In this document: piece by piece, positions 26,255-36,047 of the stretch
Layout: every line of letters starts with the position of its first letter
Numbering within the stretch: position 1 is the first letter of the stretch
Origin: Sebaldella termitidis ATCC 33386
GTDB taxonomy: Bacteria; Fusobacteriota; Fusobacteriia; Fusobacteriales; Leptotrichiaceae
Assembly: GCF_000024405.1 (NCBI RefSeq)
Contig: NC_013517.1
Location: forward strand, 1,984,001-2,048,000
Direction: 5' to 3'
Length of the DNA stretch: 64,000 bases
Made by a program: the position numbers and the translations under genes
The notes under the pieces: generated by a model
Database searches by the model: none
Told to the model about the DNA's origin: nothing
What the model saw: the letters and a program-made list of their open reading frames with translations, nothing else

Positions 26255-27991
26255 ATGAAAGAATTGCTAAAATACATAAAGCCTTATAAAAAAGAGATTT
26301 TACTGGCAGTATCTCTGGTCTTTCTTGAGGTAATAGCAGAGGTAACGATGCCAAAGCTGATGTCAAAAATCGTAAATATATATCTGCCGGAAAAAAATAT
26401 GAATAAAATTATTCAGATGGGTCTTATTATGATACTCATAACAGTAATAAGCTCAGCAGGGGGAATATTGAGTACATGGTTTGCAAGTAAGGTTTCACAG
26501 TGGTTTTGTGCTGATGTAAAAGAAGCGGCCTATAAAAAGATAATGGGATTTTCTGCGGGAAATATCGATCATTTTACTACTCCGTCGCTTATTACAAGGC
26601 TTACCTCGGACATAAATACACTGCAGACTATTATCCAGACATTTTTGAGGCTTGTAGTAAGAGCTCCGATATTATTTTTAGGGAGTATATTTTTTGCTGT
26701 AACAATAAATAAAGAACTTACTATGGTTTTTGTGGTTATCTTCCCCATACTTGTAATTGCACTGGCAGTTATTATAATAAAAAGCATACCCATGTTCAGC
26801 CAGATACAGCTCAGACTTGATAAGCTGAACGGAATACTCAGGGAAAGTCTGATAGGAGCAAGAGTAATCAGGGCTTTTGTAAGGGAAGACTATGAAAATG
26901 AAAAATTTCAGGGAGCAAATAAGGAATACATGGATATTTCCGTAAAGGCAAACAGACGAACAGGTCTGGTAATGCCTGTAATGATGTTCCTTATAAATAC
27001 TGCCATTATTATGATACTCTGGATAGGCGGAAACGGAGTATACAAAGGAAGTATACAGGTGGGAGATATTATAGCCTTTATTACTTATTCTTTTCAGATA
27101 TTATTTTCGCTTCTTCTTGTGGCTTTTTTACTGATGATGACTTCAAGGGCAAAAGTATCAGGAACACGTCTTAATGAGATACTGACAAGGGAAGAAAGTA
27201 TAAACAGTACCGATAAAAGCTCGGAATATACAGAACTTCAGAATGGAATAGAGTTTGAGAAGGTATATTTCAGCTATAAAAAGGATGATAAAGAATCTCT
27301 GAAGGATATAAACTTTTATATAAAAAGCGGGGAAAGTGTAGGAATAATAGGGAGTACCGGCTCTGGTAAAACCACTGTAATAAGTCTTTTGATGCGTTAT
27401 TATGATGTCAGTAAGGGCAGCATAAAATTTGACGGTACTGATATAAGGGAAATTCCGCTGGAAAGGCTGAGAGGGAGCATAGGTCTGGTAAGACAGCAGG
27501 ATACGCTTCTTGCCGGAACCATAGAGGAGAATATCAGATTCGGAAATGAAAAAGCAAATTTCGAGGACATAAAAAAAGCTGCAGGAGCAGCACAGGCAGA
27601 AGAATTTATAGAGAAAATGCCCGAAAAATATCAGACACGGATAGGACAGAAAGGTGCGGGTCTTTCCGGGGGACAGAAGCAGAGAATATATATAGCGAGA
27701 GCTTTGATAAAAAAGCCCTCTGTTCTTCTTCTGGATGATTCATCCTCTGCACTGGACATGAAAACAGAGGCCAGATTACAGAATGAGCTGAACCATCTTG
27801 ATTTTAAATGTACGAAAATAATAGTAGCGCAGAGAATAAGTTCTGTACGGGAACTGGATAAGATAATCGTACTGGAAAAGGGAAAAATAGCCGGAATAGG
27901 GACTCATGACGAGCTTCTTCACAGTAATACTGTCTACAGAGAGATATATGATTCACAGATAGAGACAGGGAAGGGAGAGAATAATGAGTGA
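26255..27991 (+). CDS. ABC exporter half-transporter A (degenerate Walker B)
   Basis: The 578-aa protein has six membrane helices (about 1-310) and an ATPase domain with [17 protein letters not shown] and Walker B VLLLDDSSSALD. Asp replaces the catalytic Glu, as in one half of heterodimeric exporters such as TM287/288 or LmrCD. It should pair with the next gene product, which it overlaps by eight bases. ATG 26255 has AGAAAGGAAA upstream; an in-frame ATG at 26204 is less likely. Multidrug or lipid-like export is the family role. Confidence 0.92.
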   Translation: MKELLKYIKPYKKEILLAVSLVFLEVIAEVTMPKLMSKIVNIYLPEKNMNKIIQMGLIMILITVISSAGGILSTWFASKVSQWFCADVKEAAYKKIMGFSAGNIDHFTTPSLITRLTSDINTLQTIIQTFLRLVVRAPILFLGSIFFAVTINKELTMVFVVIFPILVIALAVIIIKSIPMFSQIQLRLDKLNGILRESLIGARVIRAFVREDYENEKFQGANKEYMDISVKANRRTGLVMPVMMFLINTAIIMILWIGGNGVYKGSIQVGDIIAFITYSFQILFSLLLVAFLLMMTSRAKVSGTRLNEILTREESINSTDKSSEYTELQNGIEFEKVYFSYKKDDKESLKDINFYIKSGESVGIIGSTGSGKTTVISLLMRYYDVSKGSIKFDGTDIREIPLERLRGSIGLVRQQDTLLAGTIEENIRFGNEKANFEDIKKAAGAAQAEEFIEKMPEKYQTRIGQKGAGLSGGQKQRIYIARALIKKPSVLLLDDSSSALDMKTEARLQNELNHLDFKCTKIIVAQRISSVRELDKIIVLEKGKIAGIGTHDELLHSNTVYREIYDSQIETGKGENNE

Positions 27992-29840
27992 CAATAATAA
28001 TTCCAGACCATCATCGGGAGCCGGGCCTGCCGGACCGGGTTTCGGAAGAAGGTCGAGAAATATGGTGCTTCCAGCAGAAAAATTAAGCAGGGAAGAAGTA
28101 AAAATAAACATAAAAAGAATAGTATCTCTCCTTATACCATATAAAACAAAGCTTGTATTCTTAGTGCTGTTTATTCTGGGAAGTACGGCAGCGACAATAG
28201 TGGCACCGATATTTATAGGGAAAATAATAGATAAAGGTATAGTTCAGAGAAATCCCGGAGAACTCATTAAGTATCTTGCCATTCTGGCTTCGGTTTATCT
28301 TGTGGGAGTGATTTCGTCATGGTTTCAGATGTATACTGTAGCTGCAGTTTCACAGGCAGCAATAAAAGATCTTAGAAACAGACTTTTTGATAAAATGACA
28401 AAGCTTTCGCCGAGATTTTTTGACACGCATACTTCCGGAGAATTAATGAGCCGTCTTACTAATGATATAGATCAGATAGGAAATACACTTTCACAGAGTA
28501 TAACACAGGTAATAACAGGGACACTGACACTCATCGGAGTGCTTATTTCCATGATAAGCCTTAATATATTTCTTACTGTGGTTACTGTAATAACAGTACC
28601 GCTCAGTATGATTTCAATAAGAAAAATAACAAAAAAAAGCCAGAATTATTTTCTCGTCCAGCAAAAAAGTCTCGGGGAGCTGAATAGTCTTATAGAAGAA
28701 AGTATTACGGCACAGGCTACCATAAAATCAAATCTCCGTGAAGAAAGTATGCTTGAAAAATTTTCTGAAACAAATAAAAAGCTTCGTGATGTGGGTCGGC
28801 TGGCACAGATGTTATCAGGAATGATAATGCCTTTGATGACAATGATAAATAATCTGTCCTATGTGCTTATAGCGGTTTTTGGCGGGTTAATGTCACTGGC
28901 AGGATTTATAAGCGTGGGAATGATAGGTACCTTTGTAAGTTATTCAAGACAGTTCGGGCAGCCGATAAATCAGCTGTCATCACAGCTGAATCAGCTTCAG
29001 GTGGCTATAGCAAGTTCCAGCAGGGTTTTTGAAATATTAAATACCGAAATTGAAATTACTGACGAATCCGGAGCAGAAGCACTGACAGATGAAATAGAAA
29101 GTATAGAATTTGAAAACGTCTCATTTTCTTATGTCAGCGGAAAACAAGTGCTGGATAATATTTCCTTTAGTGTGAAAAAAGGTGAAACTGTGGCTCTGGT
29201 AGGACCTACAGGCGTGGGAAAGACCACTATAATAAATCTTATTATGCGTTTTTATGATATAAAAGACGGAGAAATAAAGATTAACGGGAAAAACAGCAAA
29301 ACTATAAAATTAGACAGCCTTCGCAAAAAAATAGGAATAGTTTTACAGGAAACAGTTTTGTTTATGGGAACTGTAAGTGATAATATAAGATTCGGGAAGC
29401 TTGATGCAGATGATCATGAGATAAGGGAAGCGGCACATAAGGCTAATGCTGATGATTTTATAAATCTTCTGAAGGAAGAATATGATACAGAATTAAGAGA
29501 TGACGGCGAGAATCTGAGTTCCGGACAGAGGCAGCTTCTATCCATAGCAAGAACTATTCTTTCAGATCCTGATGTACTTATATTGGATGAGGCTACAAGC
29601 AATGTAGATACGAGAACGGAAAAGAAAATACAGCAGGCAATGAAGAATCTTATGGCAGGAAGAATAAATATTGTTATTGCCCACAGACTGAGTACTATAC
29701 GGGAGGCAACAAGAATACTCGTGCTGAAAGAGGGAAGGATAGCAGAAACAGGAACACACAGCGAGCTTCTTGAAAAAAAGGGAGAATACTATAATATTTA
29801 TAATTCTCAGTTTGCCGGTGAGCTGGAAGAGGAAATCTGA
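27984..29840 (+). CDS. ABC exporter half-transporter B (catalytic half)
   Basis: The 618-aa protein has a Gly/Pro-rich N-terminal tail (PSSGAGPAGPGFGRRSR), six membrane helices and an ATPase domain with GPTGVGKTT, Walker B VLILDEATSNVD (intact Glu) and the altered signature NLSSGQRQ. The altered signature and the partner's Asp fall in the same composite ATP site, exactly as in asymmetric heterodimeric exporters. It overlaps the partner gene and is followed by a coupled AraC regulator. Confidence 0.94.
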   Translation: MSDNNNSRPSSGAGPAGPGFGRRSRNMVLPAEKLSREEVKINIKRIVSLLIPYKTKLVFLVLFILGSTAATIVAPIFIGKIIDKGIVQRNPGELIKYLAILASVYLVGVISSWFQMYTVAAVSQAAIKDLRNRLFDKMTKLSPRFFDTHTSGELMSRLTNDIDQIGNTLSQSITQVITGTLTLIGVLISMISLNIFLTVVTVITVPLSMISIRKITKKSQNYFLVQQKSLGELNSLIEESITAQATIKSNLREESMLEKFSETNKKLRDVGRLAQMLSGMIMPLMTMINNLSYVLIAVFGGLMSLAGFISVGMIGTFVSYSRQFGQPINQLSSQLNQLQVAIASSSRVFEILNTEIEITDESGAEALTDEIESIEFENVSFSYVSGKQVLDNISFSVKKGETVALVGPTGVGKTTIINLIMRFYDIKDGEIKINGKNSKTIKLDSLRKKIGIVLQETVLFMGTVSDNIRFGKLDADDHEIREAAHKANADDFINLLKEEYDTELRDDGENLSSGQRQLLSIARTILSDPDVLILDEATSNVDTRTEKKIQQAMKNLMAGRINIVIAHRLSTIREATRILVLKEGRIAETGTHSELLEKKGEYYNIYNSQFAGELEEEI

Positions 29841-30682
29841 TGATACAGGAAGGAGTGAGTTTATTTATGAGCCTGATTAAAAGATATAATGTAGAAAACA
29901 ATATACTTAAACATTTTATAAAGTTTTACTGGTTTATGGAAAGTGATTCTGAAATCAGTATAGATAATAAGCTTCTTCCCGTGAATAATACCGATATAAT
30001 TATTAATTATTCCAGTCCTGTTACATATGAAAAAAACGGAAAGCCCGTTATTCCTGACAGGGTTCATTTTAATGGGATCAGAAGCAGTACAGAGATTATA
30101 AGGCAGAGCGGAAAAGTAATGGTTTTCGGTATTTCTTTTTATCCTCACGGGATATATCCTCTGCTGAAAATACCTATGAGGGAGTTCGCGGGGAAAATAG
30201 AGAATTTAGACAATATTCTCGGAAATTTTTCCGGCTTTATTGCTGATATAATGGCAGATAATAATATTTCCGCAAAAGAGCGAATCAGGGTGATGGAAAA
30301 GATTATACTTGAAAAAATGGATTGTGACTGTCTGGATAACAGGGAAAAAAAGATATTCAGCGACTTTTATGTTAATAATAAAGGTGTGAAGGATTTTTGC
30401 GTCAAGTCCGGAGTTAATATAAAATATCTGGAGCGTTTATTTTTCAAATATACAGGAGTAAGCCCGAAAGTTTTCAGCCGTATTACGAGATTTCAGAGAA
30501 TAAGCAGAGAAATGCTGTATTACAGGAATTATAATAATCTTACCGAACTGGCTTATGACGGTGAATATTATGATCAGACGCATTTTATAAAGGAATTCAG
30601 GAAGTTCAGCGGAGTTACGCCGGGAAAATTTCTGAATGACAGGGAAACTGTGAAGCATTTATTATCAGAGGGAGAATATTAA
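29840..30682 (+). CDS. AraC-family transcriptional regulator
   Basis: The 280-aa protein has an N-terminal DUF6597-type domain (KRYNVENNILKHFIKFYWFM, then FGISFYPHGIYPLL) and a C-terminal AraC helix-turn-helix pair ending YDQTHFIKEFRKFSGVTPGKF. Its ATG overlaps the stop codon of the exporter gene (TGATG), so it is translationally coupled and may regulate the exporter. An internal ATG at 29867 with AAGGAG upstream is an alternative start. Confidence 0.88.
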   Translation: MIQEGVSLFMSLIKRYNVENNILKHFIKFYWFMESDSEISIDNKLLPVNNTDIIINYSSPVTYEKNGKPVIPDRVHFNGIRSSTEIIRQSGKVMVFGISFYPHGIYPLLKIPMREFAGKIENLDNILGNFSGFIADIMADNNISAKERIRVMEKIILEKMDCDCLDNREKKIFSDFYVNNKGVKDFCVKSGVNIKYLERLFFKYTGVSPKVFSRITRFQRISREMLYYRNYNNLTELAYDGEYYDQTHFIKEFRKFSGVTPGKFLNDRETVKHLLSEGEY

Positions 30683-30710
30683 AAAAATGATAATAATTCA
30701 TATTATATAA

Positions 30711-30745
30711 AAAGACATAAAATAAATCGGCTTATGTCTTTTTTT
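30711..30745 (+). terminator. Intrinsic terminator after the exporter-AraC operon
   Basis: AAAGACATAA and TTATGTCTTT pair across an 11-base loop and run into a T tract. Confidence 0.85.
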
Positions 30746-30841
30746 ATTATTATATTTCATAGTATTTATATTTTGTCTATTTTTTACTATTTCAAAAAAA
30801 AATTTACCTGTATACTATAATCAAAAAACAGGAGGAAAAAA

Positions 30842-31150
30842 ATGATAATAACTGAAATAGTATATTTGGAATCAAAAACAGAGATAGTGGAGAGTGATTT
30901 TACGGAGATAATCAACAGACTGGAAAAGAATTTTCATTCGGTTCAGGAAGGGTTTATTGATACAGAGTTACTTCATACACTGGGGACAAACTGCTGGATA
31001 ATGATACAGCACTGGAATTCTTTGGAAAATATGAAAAAATCTTCTTCCGGCATGTTTAAGAATGCCGCAACAGAAGAATTCCGAAATTCTATAAATCCTG
31101 AAAAGGTACAGATAAAAACATACGAGCAAAAAGGAATATGGAAAAAATAA
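30842..31150 (+). CDS. Dimeric alpha-beta barrel (ABM-type) protein
   Basis: The 102-aa protein has the size and strand pattern of antibiotic-biosynthesis-monooxygenase-like ferredoxin-fold proteins: an N-terminal strand MIITEIVYLE, a helix, the GFIDTELLHT segment, then WIMIQHWNSLENMKKS and a C-terminal strand. Members are oxygenases, haem-degrading enzymes or have no known activity. The AGGAGG ribosome site is strong. It stands alone between two terminators. Confidence 0.7.
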   Translation: MIITEIVYLESKTEIVESDFTEIINRLEKNFHSVQEGFIDTELLHTLGTNCWIMIQHWNSLENMKKSSSGMFKNAATEEFRNSINPEKVQIKTYEQKGIWKK

Positions 31151-31206
31151 AGAAATTTTATGAAAGCAAAAAACACAAAGAATTATTAGTATAAAAGCAG
31201 TAATAT

Positions 31207-31252
31207 AAAAACTGTCCCGGCAAACAGAGTTTTATTCACAGGACAGTTTTTT
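31207..31252. terminator. Bidirectional terminator between convergent genes
   Basis: AAAACTGTCC and GGACAGTTTT pair across a 24-base loop, with A and T tracts on opposite sides. Confidence 0.8.
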
Positions 31253-31264
31253 AATTTAAAGATA

Positions 31265-31843
31265 TTAGCCGGAAATTAGATTTTTTAAAACAAATACAAG
31301 CTTTGTTACTACATTTTTGATATATAAAAAATTAGCTTTTCTGTATATTAAAAAGAATAAATAAGCTGTTCCCATTCCTAAAAGCATGCCGCCGATAATA
31401 TCCCAGAAATAATGAACATTTAAATATATTCTGGAGACGGCTATTCCTAAAGAAAGAATAAATATGAAAAATCTGTAAGGGAGCTTAAAAAATAAAAAAA
31501 TTCCAAATACCACAAAGGCAGCTGATGTATGGGACGACGGGAACGAATGGGTACCCGAAGTCTCTATCAGAACTCTCAGATCCGGGAAAGTGTGAAACGG
31601 TCTTGGTCTGTCAAATAAGTTTTTCATCATTTTATTTCCGATAAACATAACTGTAGGAAGTGCTAATATAAGGATACCGCCGTATTTTCTGGAATCTGAA
31701 AACAGAAGCATAACCGAAATAACAGCAATCCATATAAGACCGTCATTTCCAAGGAAAGAGAATAATAACATAATAATATCCAAAAAAGGATTCTGTATGC
31801 TGTTCATTATTTCTAAAATATATAAATCAATTATATAAAACAT
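31265..31843 (-). CDS. PAP2-family membrane phosphatase
   Basis: The 192-aa protein has about five to six membrane helices and the three PAP2 motifs in order: KNLFDRPRP, FPSSHTS and SRIYLNVHYFWD. The His and Arg residues form the phosphatase site. Such enzymes dephosphorylate lipid phosphates such as undecaprenyl pyrophosphate or phosphatidate. The start is a Met at 31843 on the minus strand, and two secreted-protein genes lie upstream on the same strand. Confidence 0.9.
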   Translation of the reverse strand: MFYIIDLYILEIMNSIQNPFLDIIMLLFSFLGNDGLIWIAVISVMLLFSDSRKYGGILILALPTVMFIGNKMMKNLFDRPRPFHTFPDLRVLIETSGTHSFPSSHTSAAFVVFGIFLFFKLPYRFFIFILSLGIAVSRIYLNVHYFWDIIGGMLLGMGTAYLFFLIYRKANFLYIKNVVTKLVFVLKNLISG

Positions 31844-31861
31844 ATTTTCTCCCCGAAAATC

Positions 31862-32179
31862 TTAAAAATAACTGTTAACTATTACATTTTTCCCCTTAGC
31901 TTCACTTTTGACTGTTTTCTCGATCTGTTTTACGTAATTATTAAAAACATTTCTGCTGAAACTGCTTTTTTCTCTGTAAGAATCGTCATCTACTTTTACT
32001 TTCACATAGATAGTATTTCCTTGTTCATGGACATCAAAATCCAGCTCCAGATATTTGGAATTGTCAGAAATGTAGCCGTATTTTGCTTCAAGCATATCTT
32101 CGATATGATCCTCAAGGTATGTGTCTGCAAAGGCAAAAGCCCCGACAATAACAAGTAAACATAAAATCATTTTTTTCAT
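31862..32179 (-). CDS. Secreted protein of unknown function, paralogue 1
   Basis: This 105-aa protein has a signal peptide (KKMILCLLVIVGAFAFA) and a mature part nearly identical in pattern to the product of 32298-32636: MLEAKYGYISDNSKYLELDF, then VKVDDDSY and NVIVNSYF at the end. No metal site or enzyme motif is visible. It probably acts in the periplasm or at the cell surface. It ends 18 bases before the PAP2 gene. Confidence 0.78.
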   Translation of the reverse strand: MKKMILCLLVIVGAFAFADTYLEDHIEDMLEAKYGYISDNSKYLELDFDVHEQGNTIYVKVKVDDDSYREKSSFSRNVFNNYVKQIEKTVKSEAKGKNVIVNSYF

Positions 32180-32297
32180 TTTATTACCTCCGTTATAATA
32201 TATAAATAAAGTTTAAGTATTACTATTATAATTTATTCATGTGTTCTTTTTATATCCACTTATAAAATTTTTAAATTTATATTTTTAGTGCAAATAT

Positions 32298-32636
32298 TTA
32301 AAAGTAACTGTTAACAATTATATTTTCACCCTTTGATTTACTTCGTGCCGTTTCTTTGATCTGCTTTACATAATTATCAAAAATACTTTTGTTAAAATCA
32401 ATCTTTGCTATATAAAAATCATCATCCACAGTTACATTTATATAAATATCTTTTCCATCCTTATGAACATCAAAATCCAGTTCCAGATATTTTGAATTAT
32501 CTGAAATATAACCATATTTTGCTTCCAGAAGATCCTCGATTTTTTCTTCACGTATAGAATCGGAAAACAGTAAATAAGCAAAAGCCGCTGTCAAACATGC
32601 ACATGTACATATAAAGGCAATGATAAGTTTTTTCAT
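32298..32636 (-). CDS. Secreted protein of unknown function, paralogue 2
   Basis: The 112-aa protein has a signal peptide or membrane anchor (KKLIIAFICTCACLTAAFAY) and the same core as paralogue 1, including LLEAKYGYISDNSKYLELDF, a DDD turn and NIIVNSYF at the end. The two genes are in tandem on the minus strand, a recent duplication with divergence concentrated in the N terminus and the middle. The upstream AGGTAAAAA gives a ribosome site. Confidence 0.78.
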   Translation of the reverse strand: MKKLIIAFICTCACLTAAFAYLLFSDSIREEKIEDLLEAKYGYISDNSKYLELDFDVHKDGKDIYINVTVDDDFYIAKIDFNKSIFDNYVKQIKETARSKSKGENIIVNSYF

Positions 32637-32817
32637 GTTTTTACCTCCATTATAAATATACTCATCAGCTTATTATAGTTCAGAGGTGTATCCATTATGT
32701 ATCCATTTTATAAAAAAAAATAAGAAAAAGGATATATAAAGAACATGTAGGAAATATATAATTTTTTTGATAACAAAAGTTCAAAAAATTTAAATAATAA
32801 AATTACAGGAGGGAAAT

Positions 32818-33501
32818 ATGAAAAAATTAATATTAGCTGGAATGATACTAGCCGGAATAAGCTCTTTTGCAGATGAGGTAAATATCAGGGCAGGACTTAA
32901 TGCAGGAAACTGGTATAATGAAATAGGAGAATTTAATACAGGGAATTCTGATGATTTAGGATTTGAGTTTACTGTGGAATATATGAAGGAAGTAGCACCA
33001 AATTTTAAATTAGGGATAGGAACAGGTTATCAGGCTAACCCAAAAGCAGAAGGAAAGAATACGGAAACTGAATATTATGTAAGCCCCGGGGTGGAATATG
33101 AAGCTAAAAGAGGATTTGAAGATAAAAAATATTATGACAGTATACCAATATATGTAACAGGTAAATATGAATTCCCCATAAACGACAGCTGGGGTGCTTA
33201 TGCCAAAGTAAATGTAGGGTATTCGTTTAATCTGGAAAAAGATGATGCCGTGTGGGAGGACTATGCAAGATATGAAATAAATGATGTGGAACAGCCGCCG
33301 ATTTATTCTAATTCAAAGAGCTATGACACAAAAGTAAAAGACGGATTTTATTATGCAGTGGGCGGAGGAGTAAAATATAAAAGTTTTTTTGCAGATATTA
33401 TGTATCAGACTACATTCGCAGATATAGAAGTTAACGGAGAAAAGGATAATCTTGATTATTCGAGAATAACACTAGGAGTCGGGTATTCTTTCGGCTTTTA
33501 G
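32818..33501 (+). CDS. Outer-membrane beta-barrel protein
   Basis: The 227-aa protein has a signal peptide (KLILAGMILAGISSFA) and a mature part of alternating polar/hydrophobic strands with many Tyr and Gly and a C-terminal strand ending GVGYSFGF, the terminal Phe expected for outer-membrane barrels. A small porin-like or OmpW/OmpA-N-type barrel of eight to ten strands is likely. It shows that the organism has an outer membrane. Its ribosome site is AGGAGGG, and a terminator follows. Confidence 0.8.
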   Translation: MKKLILAGMILAGISSFADEVNIRAGLNAGNWYNEIGEFNTGNSDDLGFEFTVEYMKEVAPNFKLGIGTGYQANPKAEGKNTETEYYVSPGVEYEAKRGFEDKKYYDSIPIYVTGKYEFPINDSWGAYAKVNVGYSFNLEKDDAVWEDYARYEINDVEQPPIYSNSKSYDTKVKDGFYYAVGGGVKYKSFFADIMYQTTFADIEVNGEKDNLDYSRITLGVGYSFGF

Positions 33502-33542
33502 ATTGTCGGTGTTATGGCCGGTTCTCTGTATAAGGGATGACA

Positions 33543-33577
33543 AAAGGAAGGACAAATGACTTCCTTTCTTTTGTTTT
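33543..33577 (+). terminator. Intrinsic terminator after the barrel gene
   Basis: AAAGGAAG and CTTCCTTT pair across a nine-base loop, followed by a T-rich tract. Confidence 0.75.
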
Positions 33578-33606
33578 TTAGTATATAATTTATTCGGAGG
33601 AAGAAA

Positions 33607-34266
33607 ATGTTAAAATTATTAATAGTAGAAGATGAGAAAAAAATAAGAGAGCTCTTGAAGATATATTTTTTAAGAGAAAATTATAAAGTAAGCGAAGCTG
33701 AAAACGGCAGGATAGCTTTGGAAATGATGAAGGAAGAGACATTCGATATAGTCCTGCTGGATATATATATGCCTGAGCTGGACGGTTTTGATACCTGCCG
33801 TGAAATAAGAAAAACAAGCAATGTACCGGTAGTAATACTTACAGCTCTTTCGGATGATGAGAGTCAGCTTCTGGCTTATGAAATAGGAGCTGATGATTTT
33901 ATAATAAAGCCTTTTAAAAAGGATATACTTCTTGCCAAAATAAGAAGAATCTCCGAAAGAATAAGTGTAAACCAGCACAGCTATAAATTCGGCGGTTTAG
34001 AAATAGATAAAGACAGCTACAGAATTCTGGTAGACAGCAGGGAAGTAAAATTTGCACCGAAAGAATTTGAAATATTGCTGTATCTTATAGAAAACAAAGG
34101 GGTAATAAAAAGTCGGGATGATATTCTTATCCATATATGGGGATATGATTCTGAAGTTTTTGACAGAGTAGTGGATAATCATATAAAAAAAATCAGAAAA
34201 AAACTGGGAGATTACTCAGATTATGTGAAAACAGTGGTTTCCATAGGATATAAATTTGAAGTCTGA
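33607..34266 (+). CDS. OmpR-family response regulator
   Basis: The 219-aa protein has a receiver domain (about 1-120) with phosphoacceptor Asp52 in LLDIYMPELDG, the conserved Thr in VVILTALSDD and Lys in IIKPFKKD, followed by a winged-helix DNA-binding domain ending VVSIGYKFEV. It is paired with the histidine kinase gene 44 bases downstream. The regulated genes are not evident; the outer-membrane barrel gene lies just upstream. Confidence 0.96.
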   Translation: MLKLLIVEDEKKIRELLKIYFLRENYKVSEAENGRIALEMMKEETFDIVLLDIYMPELDGFDTCREIRKTSNVPVVILTALSDDESQLLAYEIGADDFIIKPFKKDILLAKIRRISERISVNQHSYKFGGLEIDKDSYRILVDSREVKFAPKEFEILLYLIENKGVIKSRDDILIHIWGYDSEVFDRVVDNHIKKIRKKLGDYSDYVKTVVSIGYKFEV

Positions 34267-34310
34267 AACCGGATAATATTATTAAATCACTGCACTGAAG
34301 AGAGGATATT

Positions 34311-35948
34311 ATGAATATAAATAAAAAGATATTTTTTGGTTATATGATAATATTTATAATTACCATATTAATCGGATATCTGCTGGGAAAATATATTTTT
34401 CAGGAAATTTATGAATTCGGGAAAAGAACTGAATTAAGAACACAGATAAATAATCTGACACCGGATAATATAACAACCGGAAATCTGAAGAATATGGAAA
34501 AAAAGCTGAAAGCTGATATTATAGCCTATGATGATAATTCTGAGTATAATATAAAAAGTAAATTTGAGAATATTACAGTAAAAAAAGACGGTAAAGAGTA
34601 TATAGTAATACTGGATAATCTTTCTGATGATCTGAACGAAAAAATAACCTTTAACATGACAAAAGAAATCACAATAATAGGTTATGAAATTTTTGGAGAG
34701 GGCTATATCATTCCGATAAGAATATTATATAACGGGAAAACGTATATTGATTATGAAATAAATCAGGAAATAGAAAAAAAGCATTATGACGGATTAATAA
34801 CTCTGGAGAATGCTGAATTAGAAACAGTTTCATTAAGGAATACGCTGAAAGAGGATTTTCTTGAAATGGTGCTGGAAACTTATGTGAAATATAACGGATT
34901 TAACGAAAGTTTTCAGTTTACACATAAAGATCCCCACGATGAAAAGGAAAGATATGAGGTAATAATAAAAAAATCCGGACTAAAAACTGTAATTCTGGTA
35001 TATTCGTATAAAAATGTGACAGTGCTGTTTGATGAGCTGAAAAGTTATTTTTTATATCTGATTATAATAGGCTTATGCCTTATATCTGTCTTGACAATGC
35101 TTTTTACGAGAATTATAACAAGCCCGATATTAAAGATATCAAAGATAACAAATAAAATTACAAAACTGAATTTTGAAGAAAAACTGGATATAAAAAATAA
35201 GGATGAAATAGGAGAGCTTGCTTCCAATATAAATAATCTCGCGGATACTCTGGGGAAAACTCTCAAACAGCTGGAAGAGGATAAAAAAAATACAAAAGAG
35301 CTTATGGGTAATCTTTCTCATGAATTTAAGACACCTCTTACTGTAATTTCAGGTTATGCTGATCTGCTGGCAGAAGATTATGATCAGAAATATATTGAAA
35401 TAATCACTGAGGAGGCTGACAGACTTGCTGTATTAATAGAGGAAACTACAAGAGCAATGAGTCTTGACAGCAAAATAGTAAATCTTACTATGGAAATATT
35501 TGATCTGAAGGAGCTGGTGCTGAATATAACAGAAAAGCTCAGTATCAGTGTAAAAGAAGGCATAAATATAAAACATAAACTGGAATCAAGCTTTGTAAGG
35601 GCAGATAAGAATAAACTGGAACAGGTAATCTATAATTTTATATCCAATGCTTTGAGACATGCCAAAACTTATGTGAAAATAGAATTGAAAAAAATAGATA
35701 AAAAAGTAATTTTTTATGTGAGAAACGACGGACAAAAACTAACTGACGAAGAAAAAGAAAAAATATGGCTGAAATTTTTTAAAAGAGACAGGGAAAATAA
35801 AGGAAATTCGCACAGATCAGGTCTCGGGCTTTATATATCCAGAAGTATTCTTGTACTTCATAATTCAAAGCACGGAGTGGAAAATACAAATGACGGGGTT
35901 ATATTTTTCTTTTCGCTGGAAGAATATCAGGATAAAAAAGATATTTAA
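34311..35948 (+). CDS. Membrane sensor histidine kinase
   Basis: The 545-aa kinase has two membrane helices (about 7-29 and 246-267) enclosing a periplasmic sensor of about 215 residues, a HAMP domain (about 268-320), a phosphoacceptor His337 in NLSHEFKTPLTVISGYADLL, and an ATPase domain with NFISNALRHA and SGLGLYISRS. It pairs with the upstream regulator. The periplasmic sensor has no recognisable ligand motif. Confidence 0.95.
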   Translation: MNINKKIFFGYMIIFIITILIGYLLGKYIFQEIYEFGKRTELRTQINNLTPDNITTGNLKNMEKKLKADIIAYDDNSEYNIKSKFENITVKKDGKEYIVILDNLSDDLNEKITFNMTKEITIIGYEIFGEGYIIPIRILYNGKTYIDYEINQEIEKKHYDGLITLENAELETVSLRNTLKEDFLEMVLETYVKYNGFNESFQFTHKDPHDEKERYEVIIKKSGLKTVILVYSYKNVTVLFDELKSYFLYLIIIGLCLISVLTMLFTRIITSPILKISKITNKITKLNFEEKLDIKNKDEIGELASNINNLADTLGKTLKQLEEDKKNTKELMGNLSHEFKTPLTVISGYADLLAEDYDQKYIEIITEEADRLAVLIEETTRAMSLDSKIVNLTMEIFDLKELVLNITEKLSISVKEGINIKHKLESSFVRADKNKLEQVIYNFISNALRHAKTYVKIELKKIDKKVIFYVRNDGQKLTDEEKEKIWLKFFKRDRENKGNSHRSGLGLYISRSILVLHNSKHGVENTNDGVIFFFSLEEYQDKKDI

Positions 35949-36047
35949 TAAAAATTTTTATTTGAGAGAAGTTTTATATATGTTAGAATAATATCCGGAG
36001 AGAAGAAAAATTCTATCTTTCAAAGATCTTAACAAGTGGAGGAATTT

